Shown here: positions 8,820 through 17,371 of the stretch, in pieces | How positions within the stretch are numbered: the first letter of the stretch is position 1 | Layout of the letters: each line of letters opens with the position of its first letter | Assembly: GCA_934320895.1 (NCBI GenBank) | Contig: CAKRFY010000017.1 | Location: forward strand, 1 to 55,622 | Direction of reading: 5' to 3' | Length of the DNA stretch: 55,622 nt | Source: an uncultured Lachnospiraceae bacterium | GTDB taxonomy: Bacteria > Bacillota > Clostridia > Lachnospirales > Lachnospiraceae | The notes under the pieces: generated by a model | What the model was told of the DNA's origin: nothing | Seen by the model: only the letters and a program-made list of their open reading frames with translations | Databases searched by the model: none | Made by a program: the position numbers and the translations under genes

Positions 8820-8982
8820 TTTTAAACCTCACTTTCAAATCTTTGGATAAATAGATAACTATATTTTTGCAGCAGCTTTGTTAAGTTTCTGCTTTTTAAT
8901 AATAACGCATTTAATTGATATAAGCAATAAACTTAACATAATTATAAGGGATGTACATATAAATGGAATGGGAGGTGATCTG

Positions 8983-9933
8983 ATGGTGATGGACAAGAAA
9001 AGGGAAGAAATAATAAAACTTCTTCCGCAGGAACTTAGAAAGTTATTTACAAAGTCTGAGATTGATTTTACAAGGCTGCAGGAGATAAGACTGCGTGTAA
9101 ATATGCCACTTATTGTGATATATAATGCAAAAGAGTATTTTATTTCGCGCAATGGCAAAATGACGGAGCAGATAAGTGAGGCATGCAGGATAACATGTTC
9201 GCAGATAAAAGAAGCTATGGTATATATAAGCAACTATTCAAGATATGCTTTTGAGGAGGAGATACGTCAGGGATTTATTACTGTCGAGGGAGGTCACAGA
9301 GTTGGAGTTGCCGGAAAGATAATCTGGGATCATGGAAAGATAAGAAGTATAACTTATATATCATTTATAAACATAAGAATATCGCATGAAGTTATTGGAT
9401 GTGCAGATAGTGTGATGGATTATCTGTATGAAAATGAAAATTTTTATAATACTTTGATAATATCTCCGCCAAGATGTGGTAAGACAACTCTTTTAAGAGA
9501 TATAGTAAGAAATGTTGCAGATGGGGAGACAGGAGGCCGGGCAATGACAGTTGGTATAGTGGATGAAAGATCTGAGATAGGGGCATGTCATCTTGGATGT
9601 CCGCAAAATAATATAGGATGTCGTACAGATGTTCTTGATGGATGTCCAAAATCAGAAGGCATGATGATGCTCGTGCGCTCAATGGCACCTGAAATTGTTG
9701 CGGTTGATGAGATTGGCTCAAAGGAAGATGCAGCGGCGATAGAGTATGTTATGAACTGTGGAATTAACATTATAGCAACAGTTCACGGACTTGATATGGA
9801 TGAAGTGATAAATAAGCCGGTTATAGGTGAACTGGTGAGAAAAAGAAGATTTAAGAGATATATTCTTTTGAAAAAGGGTATGATGGGAAAGGTAAGTGCC
9901 ATATTTGATGACAGGGGGAATGTTATATATTAA
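8983..9933 (+). CDS. spoIIIAA: Stage III sporulation protein AA, ATPase
   Basis: A 316-residue ATPase of the secretion-ATPase type. It acts at the outer forespore membrane on the mother-cell side, energising the SpoIIIA-SpoIIQ channel that keeps the engulfed forespore active. The P-loop region SPPRCGKTTLLRD lies at residues 161-173; the first glycine of the usual GPPGCGKT is replaced by serine. The Walker B-like motif is EIVAVDEIG. The open frame reaches back to 8878, but ATG 8983 follows GGAGGTG with 5-base spacing. It is the first gene of an eight-gene operon, normally under mother-cell sigma-E; I could not identify the promoter. Confidence 0.95.
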   Translation: MVMDKKREEIIKLLPQELRKLFTKSEIDFTRLQEIRLRVNMPLIVIYNAKEYFISRNGKMTEQISEACRITCSQIKEAMVYISNYSRYAFEEEIRQGFITVEGGHRVGVAGKIIWDHGKIRSITYISFINIRISHEVIGCADSVMDYLYENENFYNTLIISPPRCGKTTLLRDIVRNVADGETGGRAMTVGIVDERSEIGACHLGCPQNNIGCRTDVLDGCPKSEGMMMLVRSMAPEIVAVDEIGSKEDAAAIEYVMNCGINIIATVHGLDMDEVINKPVIGELVRKRRFKRYILLKKGMMGKVSAIFDDRGNVIY

Positions 9934-10448
9934 CAGTAAAGATAGCGGGTTTTTTACTTGTCACAGTTGGAAGCTCAATGGCAGGATTGTATATATGGGA
10001 ACGCTATATGTTGCGTGTAAGGGTGCTTGAGGAGTGGCAAAGGATTCTTATTGAGATAAGCGGTGAGATAAACTATTCGGCACAGAGTATGTCACAGTTA
10101 TGTGTACAGATGGCAGAAAGCTGTGTTTATGGAAAAAAATTCTGGAGTGGAATAGCGAAACTCATCGATGAAAAAAATTCAGGACTTCCCGGTAAATTCT
10201 GGAAAAAGCAGCTTAGGGAGTATAAGTATATGGAACTTCTGAGTGTTGAGGATAAGAATATAATATGTCAATTTGGAGAAAGTTTTGGAACACTTGATAT
10301 ATATTCGCAGATAAATGAGATAGAGCTGTTTGAAAAGAGGCTTGAACAGAATCTGATTGAAGCAAGGCGAAAAATGGCTGAGCAGAAAAAAGTCTGTATT
10401 TTTATTGGAGTTATATCTGGGATGATGACAGGTATATGCTTGTTTTAA
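9927..10448 (+). CDS. spoIIIAB: Stage III sporulation protein AB
   Basis: SpoIIIAB of about 173 residues, a membrane protein of the SpoIIIA channel related to type II secretion GspF-like components. The first in-frame ATG (9978) would remove half of the N-terminal membrane segment. Reading upstream, codons from ATA 9927 give a typical start (LTVKIAGFLLVTVGSS), and AGGGGG at 9913-9918 is correctly placed for it. I therefore propose a rare AUA start overlapping the end of spoIIIAA by 7 bp. A second hydrophobic segment lies at the C-terminus (VCIFIGVISGMMTGICLF). Position and features fit the family well. Confidence 0.88.
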   Translation: MLTVKIAGFLLVTVGSSMAGLYIWERYMLRVRVLEEWQRILIEISGEINYSAQSMSQLCVQMAESCVYGKKFWSGIAKLIDEKNSGLPGKFWKKQLREYKYMELLSVEDKNIICQFGESFGTLDIYSQINEIELFEKRLEQNLIEARRKMAEQKKVCIFIGVISGMMTGICLF

Positions 10449-10529
10449 AAATTTGAAGCATCAAAAATTTATGAAAGTGCAGTGGAGAAAAGTTTTTTGC
10501 TTTACTGATATATAGAAATGGAGAAGTAG

Positions 10530-10727
10530 ATGACGATAAATTTAATTTTCAGGATTGCAGCAGTTGGGATACTTGTTTCGGTACTTGGAACTGTTTTAAA
10601 ACATTCGGGGAGAGATGAACAGGCATTTCTTGTAAGTCTTGCGGGACTGATACTTGTATTTTTATGGATAGTTCCATATATAGAGCAGCTGTTTGAAACT
10701 GTGGAGAAATTGTTTACAATTGGCTGA
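10530..10727 (+). CDS. spoIIIAC: Stage III sporulation protein AC
   Basis: A 65-residue membrane protein with two predicted transmembrane helices (about 5-25 and 33-52), the normal size for SpoIIIAC. It is part of the mother-cell SpoIIIA complex. It starts at ATG after GGAGAAG, and its stop codon shares one base with the start of spoIIIAD, so translation is probably coupled. Confidence 0.93.
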   Translation: MTINLIFRIAAVGILVSVLGTVLKHSGRDEQAFLVSLAGLILVFLWIVPYIEQLFETVEKLFTIG

Positions 10728-11149
10728 TGCAAAAAATATATGGATTTGAAAGTGTGGCTGGTAAAATGTTAAAAGTAGCGATCATAGCTGTGATGGCGGT
10801 GTTTCTTGCGCTGCCTTTAAAAAACAGCAAACCTGAATTTAGTACTATTATAATAATAAGCGGTTGTCTTCTGATACTTGGCTGCGCAGTGTCTAAGATA
10901 AGTTCTATCGTAGATGTTGTTGTAAGCATAAAGAAATATATGGGTGATGAGGCTGTTTATCTCGGTATTCTTATGAAGATAATTGCTATTACATATATTG
11001 CGGAGTTCGGTGCATCGATATGCAGGGATTCAGGTTATAGTGCGATAGGAAATCAGGTAGAGTTTTTTGGAAAGATAATGATTCTGGCGGTAAGTATGCC
11101 GATAATCACAACATTGCTGGAAACGATAAGCAGTATTATGGGAAAGTAG
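10727..11149 (+). CDS. spoIIIAD: Stage III sporulation protein AD
   Basis: A 140-residue protein with about four hydrophobic segments. It contains the family-typical sequence around IAEFGASICRDSGYSAIGNQVE. It belongs to the SpoIIIA channel complex in the outer forespore membrane. The TGATG overlap with spoIIIAC and the 7-bp gap to spoIIIAE indicate one transcript. Confidence 0.94.
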   Translation: MQKIYGFESVAGKMLKVAIIAVMAVFLALPLKNSKPEFSTIIIISGCLLILGCAVSKISSIVDVVVSIKKYMGDEAVYLGILMKIIAITYIAEFGASICRDSGYSAIGNQVEFFGKIMILAVSMPIITTLLETISSIMGK

Positions 11150-11156
11150 GGAGAAT

Positions 11157-12233
11157 ATGGCAAAAGAAGCATTGGGGGACGATGATGTTTATAATGAACT
11201 TATGGATGAAATATCATCACATGATATACAGGATGCTATTGATAATATACTGGGAAAAGATACCTTCGATTTTGACGGTTATGTGGGAAAGATAATAAAT
11301 TCAGGTCATGGCATGGCTCCTGATGATTTTTTTAGAAGCATTGTTGATGGAATAACAACAAATTTCAGTAATGAAAAAAGTATGTATATAAATATAATAT
11401 TTATTGCTGTCTCAGGGGCACTCATAACAAATTTTTCAAAACTTCTTCAAGGTAAGAAAGTGGCACAGATGGGATTTTATACTATATACATATTGTTTTT
11501 TACAATATTATCAAATGCTTTTAATCAGACAAGCAGTATAGCATGTGACACACTTACAAAAATATTTGATTTTATGAAGGTATTATCACCTGCATACTTT
11601 ACCTGTATTTCATTTACAAAGGGTGCCGGGCTTGGGGCGGGATATTATCAGCTTACCCTCATAATGATAACGGTTGCTGATGGAATTCTTGTAAAATTTG
11701 TTATTCCAGGAATAAGGATTTATTTCTGGCTTCAGATAGCAGATCATTTGTCTGAGGAGAATATGTTTTCAAAGATGGCGGAATTTGTTAAGGATATTAT
11801 TAGTTTTGTGATGAAGACAATGTCGGTAGTGCTTATGGGAATAAATGTCGTGCAGGGAATGGTAGCGCCGCTTGCGGCAGAGGCAAAAAATTCTTTTCTT
11901 GTAAAGTTTGGAAGCTCAATTCCGGGAGTTGGAAATGCAATAAGTAATGTAGCAAGCTCAGTGCTTCTTGCAGGGAGACTTGTAAAAAATGCTGTAGGTG
12001 TTGCAGGGATAATCGTATTGGTGCTGTTGTGTGTTGCACCTCTTTTGAAATTATGGGTAGTCCAGTTTGCTTATAAGGGCCTGGCGGCAGTATTGCAGCC
12101 GGTATCCGATAAAAGGATAATAAGCTGTCTTTCAATGACTGCTGATGCGATAAAACTGCTTGCATATGCTGTGGGACTTGCGGGAATGTTTTTTGCAGTA
12201 TCGATTGCAGTTATAAGCACTATGACAAATTAA
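11157..12233 (+). CDS. spoIIIAE: Stage III sporulation protein AE
   Basis: A 358-residue polytopic membrane protein, the largest membrane component of the SpoIIIA channel. After a hydrophilic N-terminal region (about 1-75), which is likely extracytoplasmic or follows a weak signal, there are about seven hydrophobic segments. The characteristic block VVQGMVAPLAAEAKNS and the GSSIPGVGNAISN segment are present. It starts at ATG 11157 after a GGGAG site. Confidence 0.94.
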   Translation: MAKEALGDDDVYNELMDEISSHDIQDAIDNILGKDTFDFDGYVGKIINSGHGMAPDDFFRSIVDGITTNFSNEKSMYINIIFIAVSGALITNFSKLLQGKKVAQMGFYTIYILFFTILSNAFNQTSSIACDTLTKIFDFMKVLSPAYFTCISFTKGAGLGAGYYQLTLIMITVADGILVKFVIPGIRIYFWLQIADHLSEENMFSKMAEFVKDIISFVMKTMSVVLMGINVVQGMVAPLAAEAKNSFLVKFGSSIPGVGNAISNVASSVLLAGRLVKNAVGVAGIIVLVLLCVAPLLKLWVVQFAYKGLAAVLQPVSDKRIISCLSMTADAIKLLAYAVGLAGMFFAVSIAVISTMTN

Positions 12234-12245
12234 AAGGTGGGGAAA

Positions 12246-12782
12246 ATGAGGGAGCTGATTTTTAATATTCTTGTTTTTACAATAGTAACATCAGTTTTAA
12301 AGTGCCTTATTATCAAGGATGAATATAAGCAATATTTTCAATTTTTCTGTGGACTGATAATGATACTTATCGTTATGACTCCTGTGATAAAATTTTTTGG
12401 TGCTGATAATGATTTTTATAATATTTTAAATGAGCATATATATAGTAGTGAATTTAAAGATTCTGTAGGTGAGTTGAAAAATGCAGAGGGCGATCTTAAA
12501 AGGCAGTTTGTAGCTCAGTGTCAAAAAAAGATTGAAAAACAGGTGATGGGGATGGCGAAAAAGAATAATGTTGCTTGCAGTGGTGTAAAGGTTAGGACAA
12601 GGACTTGTGGTGATGAACTTGAGATAGTAAATGTTATTGTAAATACGAGGTCCGGTGCTATTGCGGCTTATTCAAATACGGCAAAAAAAAGTGCCGGCCT
12701 GACTAAAAATGAGAAGAGATTAAAAAAGGATATATGTGATAACTATTTGTTAAAGGGAGAGGAGGTACAGATTTGGAAATAA
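12246..12782 (+). CDS. spoIIIAF: Stage III sporulation protein AF
   Basis: A 178-residue protein with two N-terminal membrane helices (about 5-22 and 32-52) and a soluble C-terminal domain, the normal SpoIIIAF layout. A GTG nine bases upstream (12237) is in frame but lies within the AAAGGTGGGG ribosome binding site, so ATG 12246 is preferred. Its end overlaps spoIIIAG by 10 bp. Confidence 0.9.
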   Translation: MRELIFNILVFTIVTSVLKCLIIKDEYKQYFQFFCGLIMILIVMTPVIKFFGADNDFYNILNEHIYSSEFKDSVGELKNAEGDLKRQFVAQCQKKIEKQVMGMAKKNNVACSGVKVRTRTCGDELEIVNVIVNTRSGAIAAYSNTAKKSAGLTKNEKRLKKDICDNYLLKGEEVQIWK

Positions 12783-13369
12783 ATATTAAAGACAAGTTAA
12801 AAAACATTTCAGGAGAGAAAATAAAAGGCAGTCTTATGCATGAACTTGGTATTGGAAAGATAGCGATCATAATAGCTTGTGGTATTATCATCCTTGCAGG
12901 AAGTTTTTTTGATGGTGGAAATAATGATAAAGGTGCAACTGATGAGGTAAGCAGCAGCGGTGGTGATCAGATTACTGAAGATGAGGCACTTAATATAATG
13001 AATACATATGCAGCAAGGCAGGAAAAGAAGCTAAAAAAAATTCTTGAAAGTATGGATGGTGTAGGTGATGCAAATGTGATGGTGACACTTGCATCATCCG
13101 AGGAAAAAATTGCTCTTAAAGATACTGAGAGGGGAGAAAATAAGGGAAAAGACACATCTGATATAAGTGAAAAAAACGAAAATGTAATAATAAGGAACAA
13201 TGGTGATGAAAGTCCATATGTTGTAAGTGTAACATCACCTAAGATAGCAGGAGTTGCAATTGTATGTGAGGGAGCAGATGGAGGAAAAAAAGATAGTGAA
13301 ATAATTGACATGGTAGGGGCATTATTTGGCATAGAGTCACATAAAATCAAAGTAACGAAGATGGATTAA
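12773..13369 (+). CDS. spoIIIAG: Stage III sporulation protein AG
   Basis: A 198-residue protein with one transmembrane helix (about 25-45) and a soluble domain. In Bacillus the corresponding domain forms the large ring of the feeding-tube channel in the intermembrane space. The ring-building region includes KKLKKILESMDGVGDANVMV. The middle holds a low-complexity Glu/Lys/Asn insert. The start is TTG 12773, correctly spaced from GGAGAGGAGGT, and lies inside the end of spoIIIAF. Confidence 0.93.
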   Translation: MEINIKDKLKNISGEKIKGSLMHELGIGKIAIIIACGIIILAGSFFDGGNNDKGATDEVSSSGGDQITEDEALNIMNTYAARQEKKLKKILESMDGVGDANVMVTLASSEEKIALKDTERGENKGKDTSDISEKNENVIIRNNGDESPYVVSVTSPKIAGVAIVCEGADGGKKDSEIIDMVGALFGIESHKIKVTKMD

Positions 13370-13399
13370 TGTTTATTTTGACAAGGAGGCATTATTAAT

Positions 13400-14077
13400 A
13401 TGAAAAAGTCAAGTCACAAAAATGGAATAGTTATCACTGCGCTTGCATTGATGATAATAGCGGCAGGATATCTTAATTTTACGGGGCAGAAGATAAGTAC
13501 AAATGGTATAACGGCAAGAGCAACAGTATCACCTGATGTTAATAGTGAGGATACTGCCGATATTTCAGCAGAAGATATAGGAGGAGACACAGATGAAAAC
13601 TCAGACGAAAAAAAGGAGAATGCGGCTGGAAAAGATTCTGAATATACTATAACTGACAGCGGTGAGGTGCTTGCATCCGAAGAAAATCCAGGTGAGGCGG
13701 TTATGGTATCAAATAATATAGGCTCAGATTATTTTGCGTCTTCAAAGTTAAATCGTGAGCAGACAAGGGCTAAAAATAAAGAAACTCTTATGAACATAAT
13801 AAATGATGACAAGATATCTTCGGCAGATAAAAAAAGTGCTATAAAACAGGTTGCAGCAATGACAAAAATTTCTGAAAAGGAGAATGCAGCAGAACTTATG
13901 TTACAGGCAAAGGGATTTGAGAATGCAATGGTGAGCATAAGTGATGGAAATGCAGATGTTATCGTCAGCTCAGAGGGACTTACAAACCAGCAGATAGCGC
14001 AGATAGAAGATATCGTAAAAAGAAAAACGGGAATTGCGGCAGATAAAATAGTAATTACGCCTGTGAATGTGAAATAA
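13400..14077 (+). CDS. spoIIIAH: Stage III sporulation protein AH
   Basis: A 225-residue protein with an N-terminal membrane helix (about 8-27), an acidic linker, and a C-terminal ring-building domain (about 110-220). This domain is related to YscJ/FliF and normally binds SpoIIQ from the forespore across the intermembrane space. No spoIIQ is in the window, as expected since it lies elsewhere in other genomes and is often replaced in Clostridia. It is the last gene of the spoIIIA operon. Confidence 0.93.
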   Translation: MKKSSHKNGIVITALALMIIAAGYLNFTGQKISTNGITARATVSPDVNSEDTADISAEDIGGDTDENSDEKKENAAGKDSEYTITDSGEVLASEENPGEAVMVSNNIGSDYFASSKLNREQTRAKNKETLMNIINDDKISSADKKSAIKQVAAMTKISEKENAAELMLQAKGFENAMVSISDGNADVIVSSEGLTNQQIAQIEDIVKRKTGIAADKIVITPVNVK

Positions 14078-14079
14078 TA

Positions 14080-14107
14080 TTGCAAAAGTCTGTGATTTTG
14101 TTATAAT
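14080..14107 (+). promoter_or_regulatory. Promoter before the asp23-nusB pair
   Basis: TTGCAA (14080-14085), a 16-bp spacer and TATAAT (14102-14107) lie about 45 bp before asp23. This would give vegetative expression independent of the sporulation operon upstream. Confidence 0.65.
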
Positions 14108-14151
14108 AATATCATAATGCGCTGTTTTGTGCGATGAAGGAGGTAAACATT

Positions 14152-14508
14152 ATGGCAAAAGAACAGGGAGCGGAAGATATTGTTATGGAAAAAAAAGATA
14201 TTGGTGAAGTAAAGATAGCTTCTGATGTTGTGTCTGTTATTGCAGCTCTTGCAGCTACTGAGGTAGAAGGAGTAAGTTCTATGGCAGGCATGAATAAATT
14301 TGGTGTAAAAAATACAAAAGGTGTGCGTGTTATTATGAATGATGGTCGTGTTCATGTTGATATGGTCATAAATGTGAAATACGGTTACAGTATTCCTAAA
14401 ATTTCAAAACAGGTGCAGACAAGAGTATGTCAGCAGATTGAGACTATGACCGGTCTTAAAGTATCAGGAGTGAATGTCAGAGTTGCAGGCGTTAACCTTG
14501 ATGCATAA
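14152..14508 (+). CDS. Asp23/Gls24 family envelope stress response protein
   Basis: A 118-residue Asp23/Gls24-domain protein. Relatives (Asp23, YqhY) are membrane-associated via partners or linked to lipid synthesis, and yqhY commonly sits beside nusB, as here. The family signature ALAATEVEGVSSMAG is near residues 30-45 and VNVRVAGV near the end. An upstream ATG (14134) exists, but the GGAGG lies between it and ATG 14152, which is the better start. It is likely cotranscribed with nusB 23 bp downstream. Confidence 0.9.
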   Translation: MAKEQGAEDIVMEKKDIGEVKIASDVVSVIAALAATEVEGVSSMAGMNKFGVKNTKGVRVIMNDGRVHVDMVINVKYGYSIPKISKQVQTRVCQQIETMTGLKVSGVNVRVAGVNLDA

Positions 14509-14531
14509 AAAATAAGGATGGAGTTATTTAT

Positions 14532-14942
14532 ATGACTAGAAGACAGATAAGAGAAAACTTGTATAAAATGCTTTTTCAGGTAGAATTTCATGATAGGGAT
14601 TCGCTTAGGACACAGATGGAGATTTATCTTGAAGACCTTAAAGGAGCAGATGATAAAGATAAAAAAGAACTTACGGACAAATTTAATGAACTTGTAGAAA
14701 ACCTGGAGCAGATAGATGCTAAGATAGAAGAAAAGGCAGATGGATGGACTATAAACAGAATTGCAAAATCTGAGCTTACGATATTAAGACTTGGCGTTTA
14801 TGAAATGCTTTATGTCGAGGATGTACCAAACAAAGTTGCCATAAATGAAGCAGTAGAACTTGCCAAGGCGTATGGCGCAGATAAAGCATCAGGTTTTATA
14901 AACGGAATACTTGCATCTGTTGTCAAGGAGATATCAGAATAA
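14532..14942 (+). CDS. nusB: Transcription antitermination protein NusB
   Basis: A 136-residue all-helical protein that with NusE binds boxA of rRNA leaders and promotes antitermination. Characteristic sequences are ARxxA-like RRQIRENLYKMLFQVEF at the N-terminus, LTILRLGVYEML, and VAINEAVELAKAYG. The length is normal. A terminator follows before xseA. Confidence 0.95.
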   Translation: MTRRQIRENLYKMLFQVEFHDRDSLRTQMEIYLEDLKGADDKDKKELTDKFNELVENLEQIDAKIEEKADGWTINRIAKSELTILRLGVYEMLYVEDVPNKVAINEAVELAKAYGADKASGFINGILASVVKEISE

Positions 14943-14960
14943 TTAAATAAAAATTTGCAG

Positions 14961-14986
14961 AGGCAAAACAGTGGTTTTGCCTTTTT
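14961..14986 (+). terminator. Terminator between nusB and xseA
   Basis: Perfect 9-bp stem AGGCAAAAC/GTTTTGCCT with a 4-base loop, followed by TTTT. It may be only partly efficient, since xseA begins 30 bp later without an obvious separate promoter. Confidence 0.8.
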
Positions 14987-15014
14987 GCCTATTTTTAAAT
15001 AGGAAGGTTGTAGT

Positions 15015-16214
15015 ATGGGACAGATAAGTTCGGTATCGCAGGTAAACATGTATATAAAAAACATGTTTGTAAGAGATTATATGTTAAGTAATATCTCTGT
15101 TAAAGGTGAAGTATCAAATTGTAAATATCATTCGTCAGGTCATATCTACTTTACGATAAAGGATAAGACATCTCAGCTTTCGTGTGTTATGTTTGCATCT
15201 ATGAGAAAAAATCTGGAATTTAAACTAGAAGAAGGTCAGAGTATTATTGTTAACGGCAATATAAATGTGTATGAACGTGACGGAAAATATCAGCTTTATG
15301 CAAGAGATATTACAAAAGAGGGAGCAGGCAGATTATACGAGGAATATGAAAAATTAAAAAAGCGTCTCTTTAATGAGGGGCTTTTTGATGAGTCAAAAAA
15401 AAGAAAAATTCCGGCATATGCAAAAAAAATAGGAGTGGTGACAGCAAAAACAGGTGCTGTCATACAGGATATATGTAATATTTCAAATAGAAGAAATCCA
15501 TATGTCCAGATAATATTGTATCCGGCCAAAGTTCAGGGGACAGATGCCGCTGATACGATAATTAGAGGAATAAGGTATTTTGAAAAAACAGATGTTGATA
15601 CCATAATAATAGGACGGGGTGGCGGTTCTATTGAAGATCTGTGGGCATTTAATGATGAACAGCTTGCAAGAGTAATTGCTGGATGTAAGAAACCAATAAT
15701 AAGTGCGGTAGGGCATGAGACTGATACGACTATTGCAGATTATGCGGCTGATCTTAGAGCACCTACACCGTCAGCGGCAGCAGAACTTGCCGTATATTCA
15801 TATAGGGAAACTGTTATCGCTTTAAGAGAAGCTGCACATTCTTTGAGATGGCAGATGGAAAACATGTTAAAAATAAAAAAGATGAGGCTGGCGCAGTATA
15901 TCACATGTATTCAGCACGAAAGTCCTAAAAACCTGATAAATGAGAGAAGAATGTATGTTGCTGATGTGCAGGAAAAAATAGAAAATCTTATGCAGCAAAA
16001 ACTCATATCATCAAAGCATCAGCTTGAATTGTATATACAGGAGATGAAGGGACTTTCACCGCTATATAAACTTCAGGGTGGTTATGCATATGTTTCTGAT
16101 GGATCAGGAAAAAATATTAAGTCAATTGATGAACTAGAAAAGGGCAAACAGATAAATCTTGTATTTAAAGATGGTTATGCAAGAGTTGTCGTATCATCAA
16201 CACAAAAGGCTTAA
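15015..16214 (+). CDS. xseA: Exodeoxyribonuclease VII large subunit
   Basis: A 399-residue catalytic subunit of ExoVII, which degrades single-stranded DNA from both ends. It has an N-terminal OB-fold (about 1-100, with SSGHIYFTIKD), the central catalytic region with GRGGGSIEDLWAFNDE and VGHETDTTIADYAADLRAPTPSAAAE, and a C-terminal coiled coil that binds XseB. The length is slightly below that of the E. coli enzyme, typical for Firmicutes. xseB follows 19 bp downstream. Confidence 0.97.
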   Translation: MGQISSVSQVNMYIKNMFVRDYMLSNISVKGEVSNCKYHSSGHIYFTIKDKTSQLSCVMFASMRKNLEFKLEEGQSIIVNGNINVYERDGKYQLYARDITKEGAGRLYEEYEKLKKRLFNEGLFDESKKRKIPAYAKKIGVVTAKTGAVIQDICNISNRRNPYVQIILYPAKVQGTDAADTIIRGIRYFEKTDVDTIIIGRGGGSIEDLWAFNDEQLARVIAGCKKPIISAVGHETDTTIADYAADLRAPTPSAAAELAVYSYRETVIALREAAHSLRWQMENMLKIKKMRLAQYITCIQHESPKNLINERRMYVADVQEKIENLMQQKLISSKHQLELYIQEMKGLSPLYKLQGGYAYVSDGSGKNIKSIDELEKGKQINLVFKDGYARVVVSSTQKA

Positions 16215-16233
16215 AAGTATGGAGGACAGTTAA

Positions 16234-16431
16234 ATGGCAGCAAAAAAGATGTCTTTGGAAGAATGTTTTGAGGGGCTTGACGATATTATAGTCAGTTTGC
16301 AGAGTGGAGAGCTTTCTTTAGAGGAGTCATTTAAAAAATATGAGGACGGAATGAAACTTATAAAAAAGTGTAGTGAGACTATAGATAAAGTTGAAAAAAA
16401 GCTTATTATAGTTGAAGATGATCAGGAATAA
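16234..16431 (+). CDS. xseB: Exodeoxyribonuclease VII small subunit
   Basis: A 65-residue helical protein that packs on the coiled coil of XseA. The conserved pattern SLEECFEGLDDIIVSLQSGE followed by LSLEESFKKYEDG is clear. Its stop is 14 bp before the ispA start, within the same transcript. Confidence 0.95.
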   Translation: MAAKKMSLEECFEGLDDIIVSLQSGELSLEESFKKYEDGMKLIKKCSETIDKVEKKLIIVEDDQE

Positions 16432-16445
16432 GGATGGGAGGCTTT

Positions 16446-17339
16446 ATGATAGAATTTAAAGAGGAACAGCAAAAAAATATAACATATATAGAGGATGTGC
16501 TAAAAAGATATCTTCCAAAAGAACCATCTTATCAGAAAACGATATACGATGCGATGGAATACAGTGTTATGGCGGGTGGAAAAAGACTTCGCCCCATGAT
16601 GATGTATCAGTCCTATAAGATGTTTGGAGGGGATGATAAAAATCTTATAGAGCCATTTATGGCAGCAATAGAGATGATACACACATATTCACTGGTTCAT
16701 GATGACCTTCCAGCTATGGACAATGATGATTATAGAAGAGGAAGAAAGACAACACATGTAGTATATGGAGAGGATATGGGAATTCTCGCTGGTGATGCAT
16801 TGTTGAATTTTGCTTATGAGACCGCAGTAAAGGGTGCGGCAGCAGCTTCAGATTCAAAAAATGCCATAAGGGCACTTAGTATATTATCTGAGAAAGCTGG
16901 AATAAAAGGAATGGTCGGTGGACAGGTTGTTGATGTGGAAATGACCGGAAAGAAGCTTGATGAAAAACAACTTGATTTTATTTTCAGATTAAAAACAGGC
17001 GCACTACTTGAGGCTTCACTTATGTCAGGAGCGGCTCTTGCCGGGGCAGATGAAAAGTATATAACTCTTATGGAGCAGGCAGGTTTAAATATAGGAATGG
17101 CATTTCAGATCCAGGATGATATACTGGATATAACAAGTACTACGTCGGAGCTTGGAAAACCTGTGCACAGTGATGAGAAAAATGAAAAGACGACATATGT
17201 ATCACTTTACGGAATGGAGAAAGCACACAGGGATGTGGAGGAGTATTCTAAAAAGGCGCTTTCGATAATGAAAGAGATACCTTTTGAAAATCAGTTTTTA
17301 TATACATTGATAGAAAAACTGATAAACAGAAGAAAATAA
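16446..17339 (+). CDS. ispA: Farnesyl diphosphate synthase (short-chain polyprenyl synthase)
   Basis: A 297-residue trans-prenyltransferase that makes farnesyl diphosphate from isopentenyl diphosphate and dimethylallyl diphosphate. It contains GGKRLRPM, the first Asp-rich motif in HDDLPAMDND, the second Asp-rich motif QIQDDILD, and a lysine in the GKPVHSDEKN-type loop (here lacking the usual T-G-K-D-x-x-x-x-K exact form but close). The in-frame ATG at 16434 overlaps the GGGAGG site, so 16446 is chosen. It sits with dxs, which supplies the same pathway. Confidence 0.95.
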   Translation: MIEFKEEQQKNITYIEDVLKRYLPKEPSYQKTIYDAMEYSVMAGGKRLRPMMMYQSYKMFGGDDKNLIEPFMAAIEMIHTYSLVHDDLPAMDNDDYRRGRKTTHVVYGEDMGILAGDALLNFAYETAVKGAAAASDSKNAIRALSILSEKAGIKGMVGGQVVDVEMTGKKLDEKQLDFIFRLKTGALLEASLMSGAALAGADEKYITLMEQAGLNIGMAFQIQDDILDITSTTSELGKPVHSDEKNEKTTYVSLYGMEKAHRDVEEYSKKALSIMKEIPFENQFLYTLIEKLINRRK

Positions 17340-17371
17340 AAAGTTACTGTTTATGAATTATTTACAGTGGA

